Source of the DNA: Lineus longissimus
Lineage: Eukaryota > Nemertea > Pilidiophora > Heteronemertea > Lineidae
DNA: 64,000 bases
NCBI RefSeq assembly: GCF_910592395.1
Contig: NC_088309.1
Coordinates: forward strand, 11,350,501-11,414,500
Direction: 5' to 3'
Of this stretch, positions 27,001 through 32,551 are shown in pieces. Under the pieces are notes generated by a model. It was given only the letters and a program-made list of their open reading frames with translations, was not told the origin of the DNA and ran no database searches. Numbering within the stretch: position 1 is the first letter of the stretch; each line of letters begins with the position of its first letter. The position numbers and the translations under genes were made by a program.

Positions 27001-29236
27001 TTGGTTTCCCTCGGTAACATTCTCCGCACAGGGCTTACAGTGCTATTTGCTTTTCAGAGAGACATATACTAGTTAAGTTTGTTATCCTATTGAAGCATTG
27101 CAAAATTTAACTCAATTAATTAACATGGTTTTCCAATCATTTTGTTTATTCAACATGCAGTTATCCCAAAACATATATTATTCATTTATTTTTAGATTAA
27201 TTCAGAAAATTGTGATATTAACAAGATTTAAAATTTATTGAATAGTATTTTAGTAATACAAATATGTCATGGTGGCCTGCAGGGAAATAAAACAGCAATT
27301 TTGCAGATATCATAGGGGAGTAAAAATAGCAGAATATTTAATAGTATTTGTACTTAATAAATCTCGAACTTGATCAAGATAATAAAGTATTCATAGAAAT
27401 TTTGTACTGCCATTGACAACAATACAAAATATTGGTTGGATGCCAATTTAGGTCGAGAAAAGAACATTGCAAAGTTCTAGGCAGCTTGAAAAAACGTTTA
27501 GTTCATCATTCCTGTCCATACAATTCATTTCCTTCCCGCATCAATTTTTCAAAACTTTTTAATTATCAAATACAATCACCGAATTTGCAACTCGTACACA
27601 TACCCATATGCACAGATTAGATTTGTTTCATCATCTATTAGTATTAGATTGCATTCTTGATGAAATTGTCTTTCCAATGACGCCAAGCATGTCTGTTTCG
27701 GTTCGTTTTATCGCCCCCCCCCCCAAAAAAAAAACATTGGCCAGTCTGTGGTATGCTGAACAGGAGGCTATTGACTTGGCAGAAAAAAAACACATACATG
27801 TAGTAGCACAGACTCTATTGTGTTCAGAATAAATAGAAAATACTTTAAAAATCAGAAAACTTCAATCCCTCATCACTATCTGAACATTTAAAGCTAAAAT
27901 GTTTGGTGGCGGCACTCATTTTACTAGGTAGGACTGGAAATCCATCTCCATGAGTTTCAGTAAAGAGGGTGTGCACCAATGTTTTACATACTCTAACTCT
28001 ATTGTTTTTTTTTGCACGAATGGTTACCTAACATAAATAGGTCAATTTTGAAAAATACATCCTGTGATGAAGAGCAGTGCAGCTTCAATCTACCTACTCT
28101 TTAATGTACACTGCTGCATGAGAACGTGAACTGCGTACTCAAAATCCGCCGTCTGTCAACAGAAACTTCGCGAGCTGGTTAAATATTTACCTGCACCTTC
28201 CGACGGTGCTTTAATCCATCAGCCATGCCACAATGATCGATTGAGGAGACTCGGCGATCGTCATAAAATAGTCGTAAAATAATTCCGCCGATTACCGCGA
28301 AGATGGCAGGATCTCGTGGCTAAAGTGAATAACTATCCCCTCGCATTTATCTATCAAATTTTACACCTGTCCCGCCAAGATTTACAAGGGTGGCTGCACC
28401 GTTGTTGGATGGAAATGCATTAAACTTTGACACCGTTCGAATTGCTTAATTGACTATTAAGCCAGAAAATGTAACACTTTTAATATATGGTGATGTGAGT
28501 GTGACATGCAATTGTACTTGTTCTTTCTGAGCAGGTGTTTTGTTACAGTAGGATTGATTCGATTTGCACCAAAGAGTTACAATATGACCGCAGCTTGTCC
28601 TCACAATCGGATCTCCAAAAAATTTTCAAGTACATGCAATGTTGCCTTTGTACTTGGAGACAAACTTCAAGTATCGTTTTCCAAAAGATAGCCAGTTGCT
28701 ATCTGGTTTATATTCATCGAACCTGTCGTGCTTGTTGTTGTTCTATGATAACCTTCTTCAATATTAAAGCAGAACCCAGAGAGTTCATCATTTGCATCAT
28801 GCTGTCTTATAAACACGAGTTTGTAACTGGCAGTTTTGAGTATCTAAACAAGGGAACCGGAGAAAAGATTAAAGCATTGTCGAAGTAAAGGAATTTTATA
28901 GGAAATTTTGAAGAATTTGCGATGGGTACAATTTGGTTGCTATGGCATGTTGAAAATATCTGAGATAAAGGCATTATTATGTACCATGGAATAACACTTT
29001 GAAAGAGAGAGAGGGGAGGGGGTCAAAATTTTGTTGATCAACTCAGAGATTGGAATTTAGGAATATGGCCCCCCTAAATTTGCTAGGTGGGGTGAGGGGC
29101 CTTGTAAAACAGTGTCTTTCTCTTGTATATTTCAGATAAGGACAAGGCCAAAGAAGTTGAACCGAAGATGGCCCTTCCAAGTCGATTCCCAGTTGAATCT
29201 TGGGATGATGCACAAGAATACTTCAAAGCAACATAG
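840..29236 (+). CDS. SCAPER: SCAPER homologue, C-terminal half (multi-exon gene, 5' end outside window)
   Basis: Ten exons (840-966, 1624-1736, 2368-2491, 3188-3417, 4164-4319, 5437-5674, 6097-6246, 12056-12247, 25683-25746, 29136-29236) join with consistent phases and GT/AG borders to give 497 residues and a TAG stop. The product matches the C-terminal part of SCAPER, a family of about 1,400 residues in vertebrates. Diagnostic stretches are NRLSALDRATGELLRI, YENCHYMLFSNKIGSLVDLL, LLHEVILSVGYFAV, LPFQYFSDPRLTNVLFP and the final RFPVESWDDAQEYF. The segment reads as an all-helical repeat region; no signal peptide or membrane segment is visible here. SCAPER is known as a perinuclear ER-associated cyclin A/CDK2 binding protein, and more recently as an adaptor linking TTC5 at the ribosome to the CCR4-NOT deadenylase during tubulin mRNA autoregulation. 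The zinc finger and cyclin-binding parts should lie upstream. Extra exons in the 13.4-kb intron cannot be excluded. Confidence 0.93.
967..1623 (+). other. SCAPER intron with an E-box minisatellite
   Basis: The intron runs from GTGGGT at 967 to the acceptor CTTTTTCAG ending at 1623. Its first 230 bases are dominated by a 21-bp minisatellite described separately. The rest (1200-1610) contains no gene or repeat that I recognise. Confidence 0.8.
983..1200. repeat. 21-bp minisatellite carrying CACGTG E-boxes
   Basis: About ten tandem units of the form GTAAACACGTGACYRTGGAC. Exact CACGTG palindromes start at 990, 1011, 1032, 1074, 1095 and 1157; the remaining units carry decayed versions (CACATG, CAAGTG). 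Spacing is 21 bp or close to a multiple of it, so the sites recur about every two helical turns on the same DNA face. It begins only 17 bp inside the intron. Confidence 0.9.
1624..1736 (+). CDS. SCAPER: SCAPER exon b
   Basis: It lies between the acceptor TTTTTCAG and the donor GTAAGT at 1737. It encodes AISDQIAFRYSGGVTSLCRI followed by LLLIDQ and PPVIPS, the conserved SCAPER 'DQIAFR..GGVTSL' region. It ends in phase 2 (two bases of a Lys codon). Confidence 0.9.
1742..2120 (-). mobile_element. tRNA-derived SINE with (AAG)n tail
   Basis: On the minus strand a tRNA-like head lies at about 2080-2118, with a B-box-like GTTCAAACCCC on that strand. A body of about 300 bp follows, and the element ends in an (AAG)n run, seen on the plus strand as TTCTTCTTCTTC at 1744-1760. 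This order (pol III head, body, simple-repeat tail) is typical of a SINE. The body contains a 91-codon open frame (1775-2050, minus) that I treat as incidental. It lies inside the SCAPER intron 1737-2367. The family was not identified. Confidence 0.55.
2368..2491 (+). CDS. SCAPER: SCAPER exon c
   Basis: It follows GTTACAG at 2361-2367 and ends before GTAAGT at 2492. With the two carried-over bases it gives 42 codons including ENCHYMLFSNKIGSLVDLLI, one of the best conserved SCAPER segments. It ends in phase 0, so the next exon must begin in phase 0. Confidence 0.92.
2912..3206 (+). repeat. Tandem duplication of an intron/exon border
   Basis: Two direct copies (2912-3030 and 3087-3206, about 120 bp each and roughly 90 % alike by eye) both contain the same intron end, the acceptor CCTTTTCAG and the first codons of the next SCAPER exon (ILLPDG). 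They are separated by 56 bp. The second copy runs into the full exon. The first diverges after GATGGCTT and meets a GTATGT donor-like site. Confidence 0.9.
3011..3034 (+). CDS. SCAPER: Possible 24-nt SCAPER mini-exon (duplicated exon start)
   Basis: The first copy of the duplicated border has an acceptor ending at 3010, eight codons (ILLPDGFT) and a good donor GTATGT at 3035. Its length is divisible by three and it starts in phase 0 like the true exon, so including it would insert eight residues without a frameshift. Without the donor, the frame reaches TAG four codons later. Whether it is ever spliced in is unknown; it may equally be a decaying relic. Confidence 0.35.
3188..3417 (+). CDS. 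SCAPER: SCAPER exon d
   Basis: It follows CCTTTTCAG ending at 3187 and ends before GTGAGG at 3418. It encodes ILLPDGSSLSNSMNSISSSQ onward through TGLMQLLAAVLACLAKN and NNRANDII. The serine/asparagine-rich linker followed by a leucine-rich helix fits the family. It ends in phase 2. Confidence 0.92.
3418..4163 (+). other. SCAPER intron without recognised content
   Basis: The intron runs from GTGAGG to the acceptor CTCTCTTCAG at 4163. I see no repeat, RNA gene or coding segment here. Confidence 0.75.
4164..4319 (+). CDS. SCAPER: SCAPER exon e
   Basis: It is bounded by CTCTTCAG and the donor GTGCGT at 4320. It encodes SYVISVGIVDRLHQYFINVH through EFLQHSIGLLIAM, matching the SCAPER helical repeat region. 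It ends in phase 2 and joins to an Arg codon completed by the next exon. Confidence 0.93.
4320..5436 (+). other. SCAPER intron with a decayed dispersed repeat
   Basis: The only structured part is 5165-5340, an ACAGTGGAACC...GTCCTT type repeat resembling the one at 13068-13268. The remainder has no gene-like content that I can support. Confidence 0.65.
5168..5345. repeat. Dispersed repeat of the 'GGTCCTTAGTAAAAGAGG' type
   Basis: This segment (ACAGTGGAACC at the left, AAGTTCTGATGT at the right) resembles 13068-13268 and 40430-40580. All share phrases such as CAATTTCA/GGTCAATTCCA, AGGACAA and GAGTGTCC. They look like degenerate members of one non-autonomous DNA transposon family. Boundaries are approximate. 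Confidence 0.4.
5437..5674 (+). CDS. SCAPER: SCAPER exon f
   Basis: It follows TCTTTTTAG ending at 5436 and ends before GTGAGA at 5675. It encodes 80 codons with the preceding phase, including TFSVTELFGIVSLLYGMLLH and TCTAIRMLNQMAILDLKTFQ. These match the SCAPER segment around 'L..LY..L.HG'. It ends in phase 0. Confidence 0.93.
5731..5850 (+). repeat. Solo arm of the 7731-8274 foldback element
   Basis: The phrases GGGGTTGACCAGAGGCACCA, CTTGAACTTAGAATCC and AGTGAATGCC recur in the same order as in the left arm at 7731-7812. No opposite arm is evident nearby, so this looks like a solo or truncated copy. It lies just downstream of exon f. Confidence 0.55.
6097..6246 (+). CDS. SCAPER: SCAPER exon g
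   Basis: Fifty codons lie between CTTTCTGCAG and the donor GTAGGT at 6247, encoding SALGEEGTWLEFRHICSYLL through LLHEVILSVGYFAVLSTDNQ. This is a hallmark SCAPER segment. Phase is 0 at both ends. Confidence 0.95.
6302..6893. mobile_element. Non-autonomous element with ~33-bp TIRs
   Basis: The left end GGCGAGACTTTTTTTATTAG and the right end (reverse complement GGCGAGACTTTTTTTATTTG) continue to match through GTTGGTGCTCGGAT, giving inverted repeats of about 33 bp with one mismatch. The interior is AT-rich and repeats TCGGAG/GGATCCGAG motifs. No transposase frame is present. It lies 55 bp past the donor of exon g. No clear target-site duplication was seen. Confidence 0.7.
7731..8274. mobile_element. 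Foldback (long-TIR) element with a GC-rich inner hairpin
   Basis: The left arm (7731-7829) starts GGGTTGACCATTGGCACCAC and includes GAATGCCAGACGTTCTGTTG. The right arm (8191-8274) carries the same phrases inverted (CAACAGAAGGTCTGGAATGC and GGTGCCTATGGTCAAGCC). Arms of about 85-100 bp enclose about 360 bp. Just inside the left arm, 7826-7880 is a GC-rich hairpin (GGCGCGCC...GGCCAAA / TTTTGGCC...GCGCGCC). No protein is encoded. A related solo arm lies at 5731. Confidence 0.7.
8870..8940. repeat. Short TTTAGCTCAGCTGA repeat
   Basis: TTTTAGCTCAGCTGACC near the left end is answered by ATCAGCTGAGTGCC, followed by AGGCCCTTGGGCCTCTTGTT. This resembles the ends of a dispersed repeat type common in marine invertebrates. 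A related left end occurs at 16870. Confidence 0.4.
9112..9190 (+). mobile_element. tRNA-derived SINE head fragment
   Basis: GTGGCACAGTGAGAAC resembles a pol III A box, and GGTTCGATTCCCA, about 50 bp later, is a canonical B box. I do not call a functional tRNA because no acceptor-stem pairing was found around it. A SINE promoter region is the likelier reading. Confidence 0.45.
9254..9443. repeat. Putative ~190-bp MITE with TGCCTACCC ends
   Basis: TGCCTACCC at the left and GGGTAGGCA at the right form a short perfect inverted repeat. Subterminal GGGGAAA...TTACAC motifs are also roughly mirrored. The length suits a MITE, but no duplicated target site was seen. Confidence 0.35.
9834..10032. mobile_element. 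CAGTCCAA-type MITE, copy 1
   Basis: CAGTCCAAATCACAAATGAC at the left and the inverted form ending TTGTGAATTGGACTG at the right bound a 199-bp element. The interior is unusually rich in GCGTCA/TGACGC motifs. Relatives sit at 14962-15171 and about 16062-16235. Confidence 0.65.
11087..11349 (-). mobile_element. tRNA-derived SINE (minus strand)
   Basis: On the minus strand, CATAGCCCAGTGGTTAACAC (A-box region) is followed by GGGTTCGATCCCGG (B box) about 35 bp later. A body follows that contains TTTCTGGATGAACCGGCGTG. The same body phrase occurs on the plus strand at 24890, confirming a dispersed family. The tail end near 11087 is approximate. Confidence 0.65.
11734..11961. mobile_element. TTAA-flanked MITE, copy 1
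   Basis: The left end is TTGAAGGGACAATATAGGCA and the right end CTGCCTATAGTCCCCCTTTA(A). They are inverted versions of each other with TTAA-like borders. The interior shares CTCACAGTAGGTCGAAAT and CTAAGGGCCCTTA phrases, inverted, with 15245-15517. No coding capacity. The TTAA border suggests piggyBac-type mobilisation by inference. Confidence 0.7.
12056..12247 (+). CDS. SCAPER: SCAPER exon h
   Basis: Sixty-four codons in phase 0 lie between TCATTCTAG and GTAAGA at 12248. The encoded QSGQPPTVLQQLCSLPFQYF, SDPRLTNVLFPTLVSCCYNN and EILEKELSCALLSNFME is among the most conserved stretches of SCAPER. It is the strongest single piece of evidence for the gene identity. Confidence 0.97.
13068..13268. 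repeat. Dispersed repeat related to 5168-5345
   Basis: CGGTGAAACCTCTAAAAGC at the left and GTAGAGAGGTACTACTG at the right are weakly inverted. The interior (AATAAGGACAATCTC, CCAAATTGGTCAATTCC, AAGAGTGTCC) parallels 5168-5345 and 40430-40580. It is probably a decayed DNA transposon derivative. Confidence 0.4.
13935..14785. repeat. 60-bp minisatellite, ~14 copies
   Basis: The unit TTGCCTGTGTCCCTGAATTG plus about 40 bp (TTGGAAATTTTGATAGC, TTTATAAACAAAATAG) repeats every 60 bp with few substitutions. A 6-bp insertion shifts the register twice, near 14535 and 14715. Because 60 is a multiple of three, the minus strand stays open for 219 codons (13868-14527) with a 20-residue repeat, which I consider incidental. 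It lies in the large SCAPER intron. Confidence 0.95.
14962..15171. mobile_element. CAGTCCAA-type MITE, copy 2
   Basis: It is bounded by CAGTCCAAGTCACAATTGAC and the inverted TGTCATTTGTGACTTGGACT(G). It is 210 bp long with GCGTCA/TGACGC-rich contents, like 9834-10032. Confidence 0.65.
15245..15517. mobile_element. TTAA-flanked MITE, copy 2
   Basis: The element starts TTAAAGGGACAATGTGAG and ends TATATTGTCCCTTTAA, with TTAA at both ends. Its content matches copy 1 (11734-11961) in the opposite orientation. It sits 74 bp from a CAGTCCAA-type MITE. Confidence 0.75.
16062..16235. mobile_element. CAGTCCAA-type MITE, copy 3 (decayed)
   Basis: The right end TGACAATTGTAATTTGGACT(G) and the interior ACGCGTGACC/GCACCAGTGACGC phrases match the other two copies. 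The left end is degenerate and placed only approximately. Confidence 0.5.
16868..17060. repeat. Left-end fragment of the TTTAGCTCA repeat family
   Basis: TTTTTAGCTCAGCTGACG is followed by a GTCTGTCCCTCCATCCGTCA pyrimidine-rich part and GGGGCACGTTTTGTAACCG. This is the same order as in the copies at 17986 and 39719. It appears to be a truncated member. Confidence 0.45.
18031..18098. repeat. (GTC)n microsatellite
   Basis: Continuous GTC/GTCC triplets form the pyrimidine-rich leader of the surrounding repeat copy. They produce poly-Arg frames on both strands that are not genes. Confidence 0.95.
18357..18371 (+). promoter_or_regulatory. Consensus nuclear-receptor-type direct repeat (AGGTCA, 3-bp spacer)
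   Basis: AGGTCA-CAG-AGGTCA is preceded by TCA, so the first half also reads TCAAGGTCA. A second exact copy lies at 18658-18672 and a third with one mismatch at 18972-18986, one per ~300-bp repeat unit. The match to a DR3 element is exact; binding in this animal is not shown. Confidence 0.4.
22450..23110. repeat. Degenerate long-unit repeat field
   Basis: Phrases such as ATTGGCCA...TTGG, TGCCCTTGGGG/TACCCTTGGGG, CTGACCAGGATA and GGGATCTCATCATT recur two or three times. This suggests old tandem units of a few hundred bases. No coding content recognised. Confidence 0.35.
24846..24965 (+). mobile_element. SINE fragment related to 11087-11349
   Basis: GATTCAATTCCAGAG (a decayed B box) is followed by TTTCTGGATGAACCGTCGTG and GCTTTCAAGGAA. 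These parallel the minus-strand SINE body at 11225-11265. The similarity fades after about 24965. Confidence 0.6.
25683..25746 (+). CDS. SCAPER: SCAPER exon i
   Basis: A 64-nt exon lies between TTTTCCAG and GTAAGT at 25747, encoding EKKLEAQQAKLQNSKKTAKL and Q, then one base of the next codon. The charged, low-complexity sequence matches the poorly conserved linker before the SCAPER C-terminus. Phase consistency with both neighbours (0 in, 1 out) supports it. Confidence 0.8.
25747..29135 (+). other. Last SCAPER intron
   Basis: A 3.4-kb intron runs from GTAAGT to TATATTTCAG at 29135. It is AT-rich around 27100-27420 and has a C/A homopolymer junction at 27714-27736. I recognised no exon or RNA gene. 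A minus-strand frame at 25939-26133 is discussed as a finding. Confidence 0.75.
29136..29236 (+). CDS. SCAPER: SCAPER terminal coding exon
   Basis: After TATATTTCAG the exon completes an Asp codon and encodes KDKAKEVEPKMALPSRFPVE then SWDDAQEYFKAT and TAG at 29234-29236. The RFP-x-x-x-W-x-x-A-x-x-F/Y pattern is the conserved end of SCAPER proteins, so the stop is the natural one. Confidence 0.93.
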
Positions 29237-29514
29237 ATTATACAATATGACCTGCGCCTGCCCATTTATAGGTCAAAGACGGGTATTGAGTGTTCGACAT
29301 GGGCTGATGAACAAAATTAGCTCTAAGATGATATACATGAGTTGTCAGTTGTGAACGCATCAATTGATCAGGATTCCCCATGGGGATTTGACATGAATGA
29401 TATATTTGTGTGGTCTGATTTGTCATTAAGACGTCAGTTGCTCTTGAATCCAGTAAATGCTTACATTTGCAGATGAAGAAAAGAAACTATGACAGTTCAT
29501 ATACATGTACAGTC

Positions 29515-29658
29515 CGTACAGAATTTGTACATTTCATTCAGAATTACATGTAGTACAGGTCAAACAAAATAGTACAAATCATAAGAAAATTGTACATTTC
29601 ATTCATAATTTGTACAGGTCATACAAAATTAGTACAGTTCATACAGAATTAGTACATC
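29515..29658. repeat. Degenerate ~20-30 bp tandem repeat in the 3' UTR
   Basis: Phrases of the form TTGTACATTTCATTCA-AATT and AGTACAGKTCATACAAAATT alternate six or seven times. The repeated core is (A/T)GTACA followed by TTCAT or GTCA. Confidence 0.7.
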
Positions 29659-29685
29659 TTTTATGTTTGCTTGAATACATGAACA

Positions 29686-29912
29686 TATGTGACCCGCTCT
29701 ACCAAAACTAGGCGCTTGTCGCATCTGAACTTGACTGGTTGATACGGACTTGTTGTTCATTTCCCTATTGTTGACCTTTTGTGAAATCTGTTCCAAACAC
29801 ATTTGGTCACATTCAACAAAAGGTCTACAATAGGGAAATGAACAACAAGTCCGTATCAACCTGTCAAGTTCAGATGCGACAAGCGCCTAGTTTTGGTAGA
29901 GCGAGTCACATA
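29686..29912. mobile_element. Near-perfect inverted repeat (hairpin MITE) flanked by TA
   Basis: The left arm 29688-29782 (TGTGACCCGCTCTACCAAAA onward) is matched by the inverted right arm 29816-29910 with only a few mismatches, leaving a ~33-base loop. TA lies immediately outside both ends, consistent with a TA target duplication as in Tc1/mariner-type MITEs. No coding capacity. Confidence 0.85.
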
Positions 29913-30151
29913 TTTGTATCATAAATTTAACATGAGAGTTTTTGACGACTTTTTTATGAATGCCCAGTTTTAGATGTTTTAAATGTTTGGTGAATATCTT
30001 GGGATACTGAATCGTTACTTATAATATGAAAGTGCATGTTTTTTTGTGAGATGATCGTTTGTCAGTAAAAAAAACATGGAATAGATGTGGTGTGAATTTT
30101 AAGGAATTTATGAAGAGTCAATTGGACAACATTTTTTACCTGGTATAAAAT

Positions 30152-30157
30152 AATAAA
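30152..30157 (+). terminator. Candidate polyadenylation signal of SCAPER
   Basis: AATAAA, about 920 bases after the SCAPER stop, followed by a T/G-rich stretch (GTACTTGATGTTTTC). It is the first canonical hexamer noticed after the stop. Confidence 0.4.
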
Positions 30158-30175
30158 TGTACTTGATGTTTTCAG

Positions 30176-32551
30176 AACATTGTTTGACAGTGGTCTGGCA
30201 ATGAGTCAACCTTGTGAGGTGGGGTAGAACTGTGCTTTGTTTGCAAGTGATATAAAATGAGTTAATTTTTGTATTCAATTTAACTACAAACACCCAAATA
30301 TTCACCCTCCGTTCCAAAGAATTAAAGGGTCAATGAAGTGACCAAATCTTTGGGACACTGAATTTTTAAGATGTCTCAGCACCGACACACATATTTAACC
30401 TTTTCACTACGGTGGACCTGCATTCTGGTCCGACATGCAATGATGCATGCTACAGTAGATTGAAATACCAGTCCAATGTCTTTATGACACATTGTACTTA
30501 AGACCCATCACATAATACATGACTTTATATCATTGCCAGGATTGATGCTGTAGATGGCAAGAGCCAACCTCAAATTGTTGTGGAATTTTATGTCGAGGAA
30601 CATTATTATAATGGTGTGGAAATTTGGGGTGTACAATTATGCGTTACTTGTGCTTTCCATGTATATACTTGAGTGTAAATACTTTTTTTTACAGTACATG
30701 TATTTGATAAAGATTTGAGTAAAAGGTTGAAACTGTCTCTCTGGTGGTCTGGTCCACACTAATTTCAATGGTAACTCTCCTCATTCTTCAATACATGTAA
30801 ACAGTATCGAATCAAATGTAAAGAGTACAGGTTCCAGATTGTGTGCGTTTTTGCACCTGAAGCAGAGTTTGTTGGAGACCAATTTCATGTCAATCTTCCA
30901 GAAATTTTTGTAGTTGCTGACAGTTGCAATGTTGTGAAAGAACAGTGTAAATGCAAAAAAATATATAGCTAAAAACAAGATATTTTATCCCCATTTATGT
31001 CAGTACACTGGACACCCAGTGTTACTCAGTATAAGTTCTCATTTTCTGTTCTACGGCTGTTTAACTCTACAAGGAGAGTGGGGATCAATACAATGTAGGT
31101 GAAAATAGTTTGGGTTTTTTCCAACCATATTCTTTCATGATCTCTTGATATGTTTGATGGATACTAACAATGGCAGGTGATTATTTTCTGTTGTTCCTTT
31201 TCTCACAATTGCCTCTTGGTGCATATGTGCAAAGTTGATGGCCCTTTGGGAGCTGGTCTTCCAAATTTAATTTTGAAATAAAATGTTCCACTGATGTCCA
31301 CGTACTCATCATAAAATGTTTTGCCACACAAAAGCATTTTTAAATCATACAGTAAAGTGGCGACATCATGGCACACAAAAAGGACTTCTTTTGTTCCCAA
31401 AGCTTGTCCCCAAGTAGAGCCTTTACTGTTAGAACGAGTTTGAATTTCTTGCCTTAAAGGGGGACTATAGGCAGGAGCTAGTTGGTGCTTTGGGTGGTCT
31501 CCAGTTGCTTGATATGTGCAGTTAGAGAACTAAGGTCTGGTTTCACTTTCTGACATTATTCAATGCCAATGGTGCTGATGTACTGTAAGATAAAAAGAGG
31601 CACTTATTGGTGACATTGTGTAATTTAATCAGGCCTCCCTGGTCCCTGCCTACAGTCTACCTTTAAAAGAATTGATCGGGGAAAGGAGGGTTTCGAATCT
31701 GTTATTATTTCTCTAGATATGGGGGTCAATCTCATCCGGCGAAAGGCAGTGGCCCCACCCTAAATTCTGCGAGTAGTGGGACCGGGGAAGGAACCCATTG
31801 ATTTCACTGCACTATATAGCTATTTGTTCTCATGCAATTACTCTTCTTTTTGTAATTCTGTTATCTGTATACTGATGAAAATAGCACTGTGGACAATCAT
31901 ACACTTGCTATATAAGAGGAAAGAAGAGTCCATTGACCGGCTTCTTTGTGATTCAGGGTGGTCAGTTCAGCTCGGCCAGGAAATGTACCACCTAAATCTG
32001 GTCATATCTCAGCTGCTTTAGTGTGTACACTTAATACCCCAACTATAGTCAGTGGACTCATCCTCCCAATAACACAACAACTATACCACTGGCCACAGTG
32101 AATAGTAGGCTTTCATATTCATTTGGTAAAAAATTCTCTATGGTAAAATTACCACAGATAATTTAAGAAAATTGACACTTGACCAATTAACACTGTTAAA
32201 CAAAATGTATTCACTGCATCGTTTTAAGCTTAATATACATATCTGTGTACATTGTATAACTGGTTTATGTAGGTATGTTGTGTTTGTTTTTAAGTTATTA
32301 GAATTTGCTGAAATGTACGTGAGAAATATTGTAATAATATTTTAGTTTTCTTTAATTTGTTGTTGTGTTCTTCTGTGTGTTCTATTATAGCCTTTCGTGC
32401 CCCTCAGTTTCCCCAAATGCACACTTTTAATGATATGTGTGCCAACGCATTTTCTGCAGGTAAAAGGATTAAGTTGGCTAGTGATAACACGAAGTTGGTC
32501 ACATACTGATGTTTCTGTGAACACAGTGAACTCTGTGAAAGATGGAACTTT
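30176..32551. other. Intergenic sequence
   Basis: No gene was recognised. The only clear feature is the TTAA-bounded MITE at 31454-31666. Short open frames lack splice context and recognisable similarity. Confidence 0.6.
31454..31666. mobile_element. TTAA-flanked MITE, copy 3
   Basis: It starts TTAAAGGGGGACTATAGGCA and ends TGCCTACAGTCTACCTTTAA, with TTAA on both sides. The ends match copies 1 and 2, but the interior is diverged. Confidence 0.7.

Larger units (their letters stand above)
29237..30175 (+). other. SCAPER: Probable SCAPER 3' UTR
   Basis: Non-coding sequence follows the stop to the first AATAAA I could find, at 30152-30157. It contains a short degenerate repeat (29515-29658) and a long hairpin (29686-29912). 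The true cleavage site is an inference. Confidence 0.5.
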
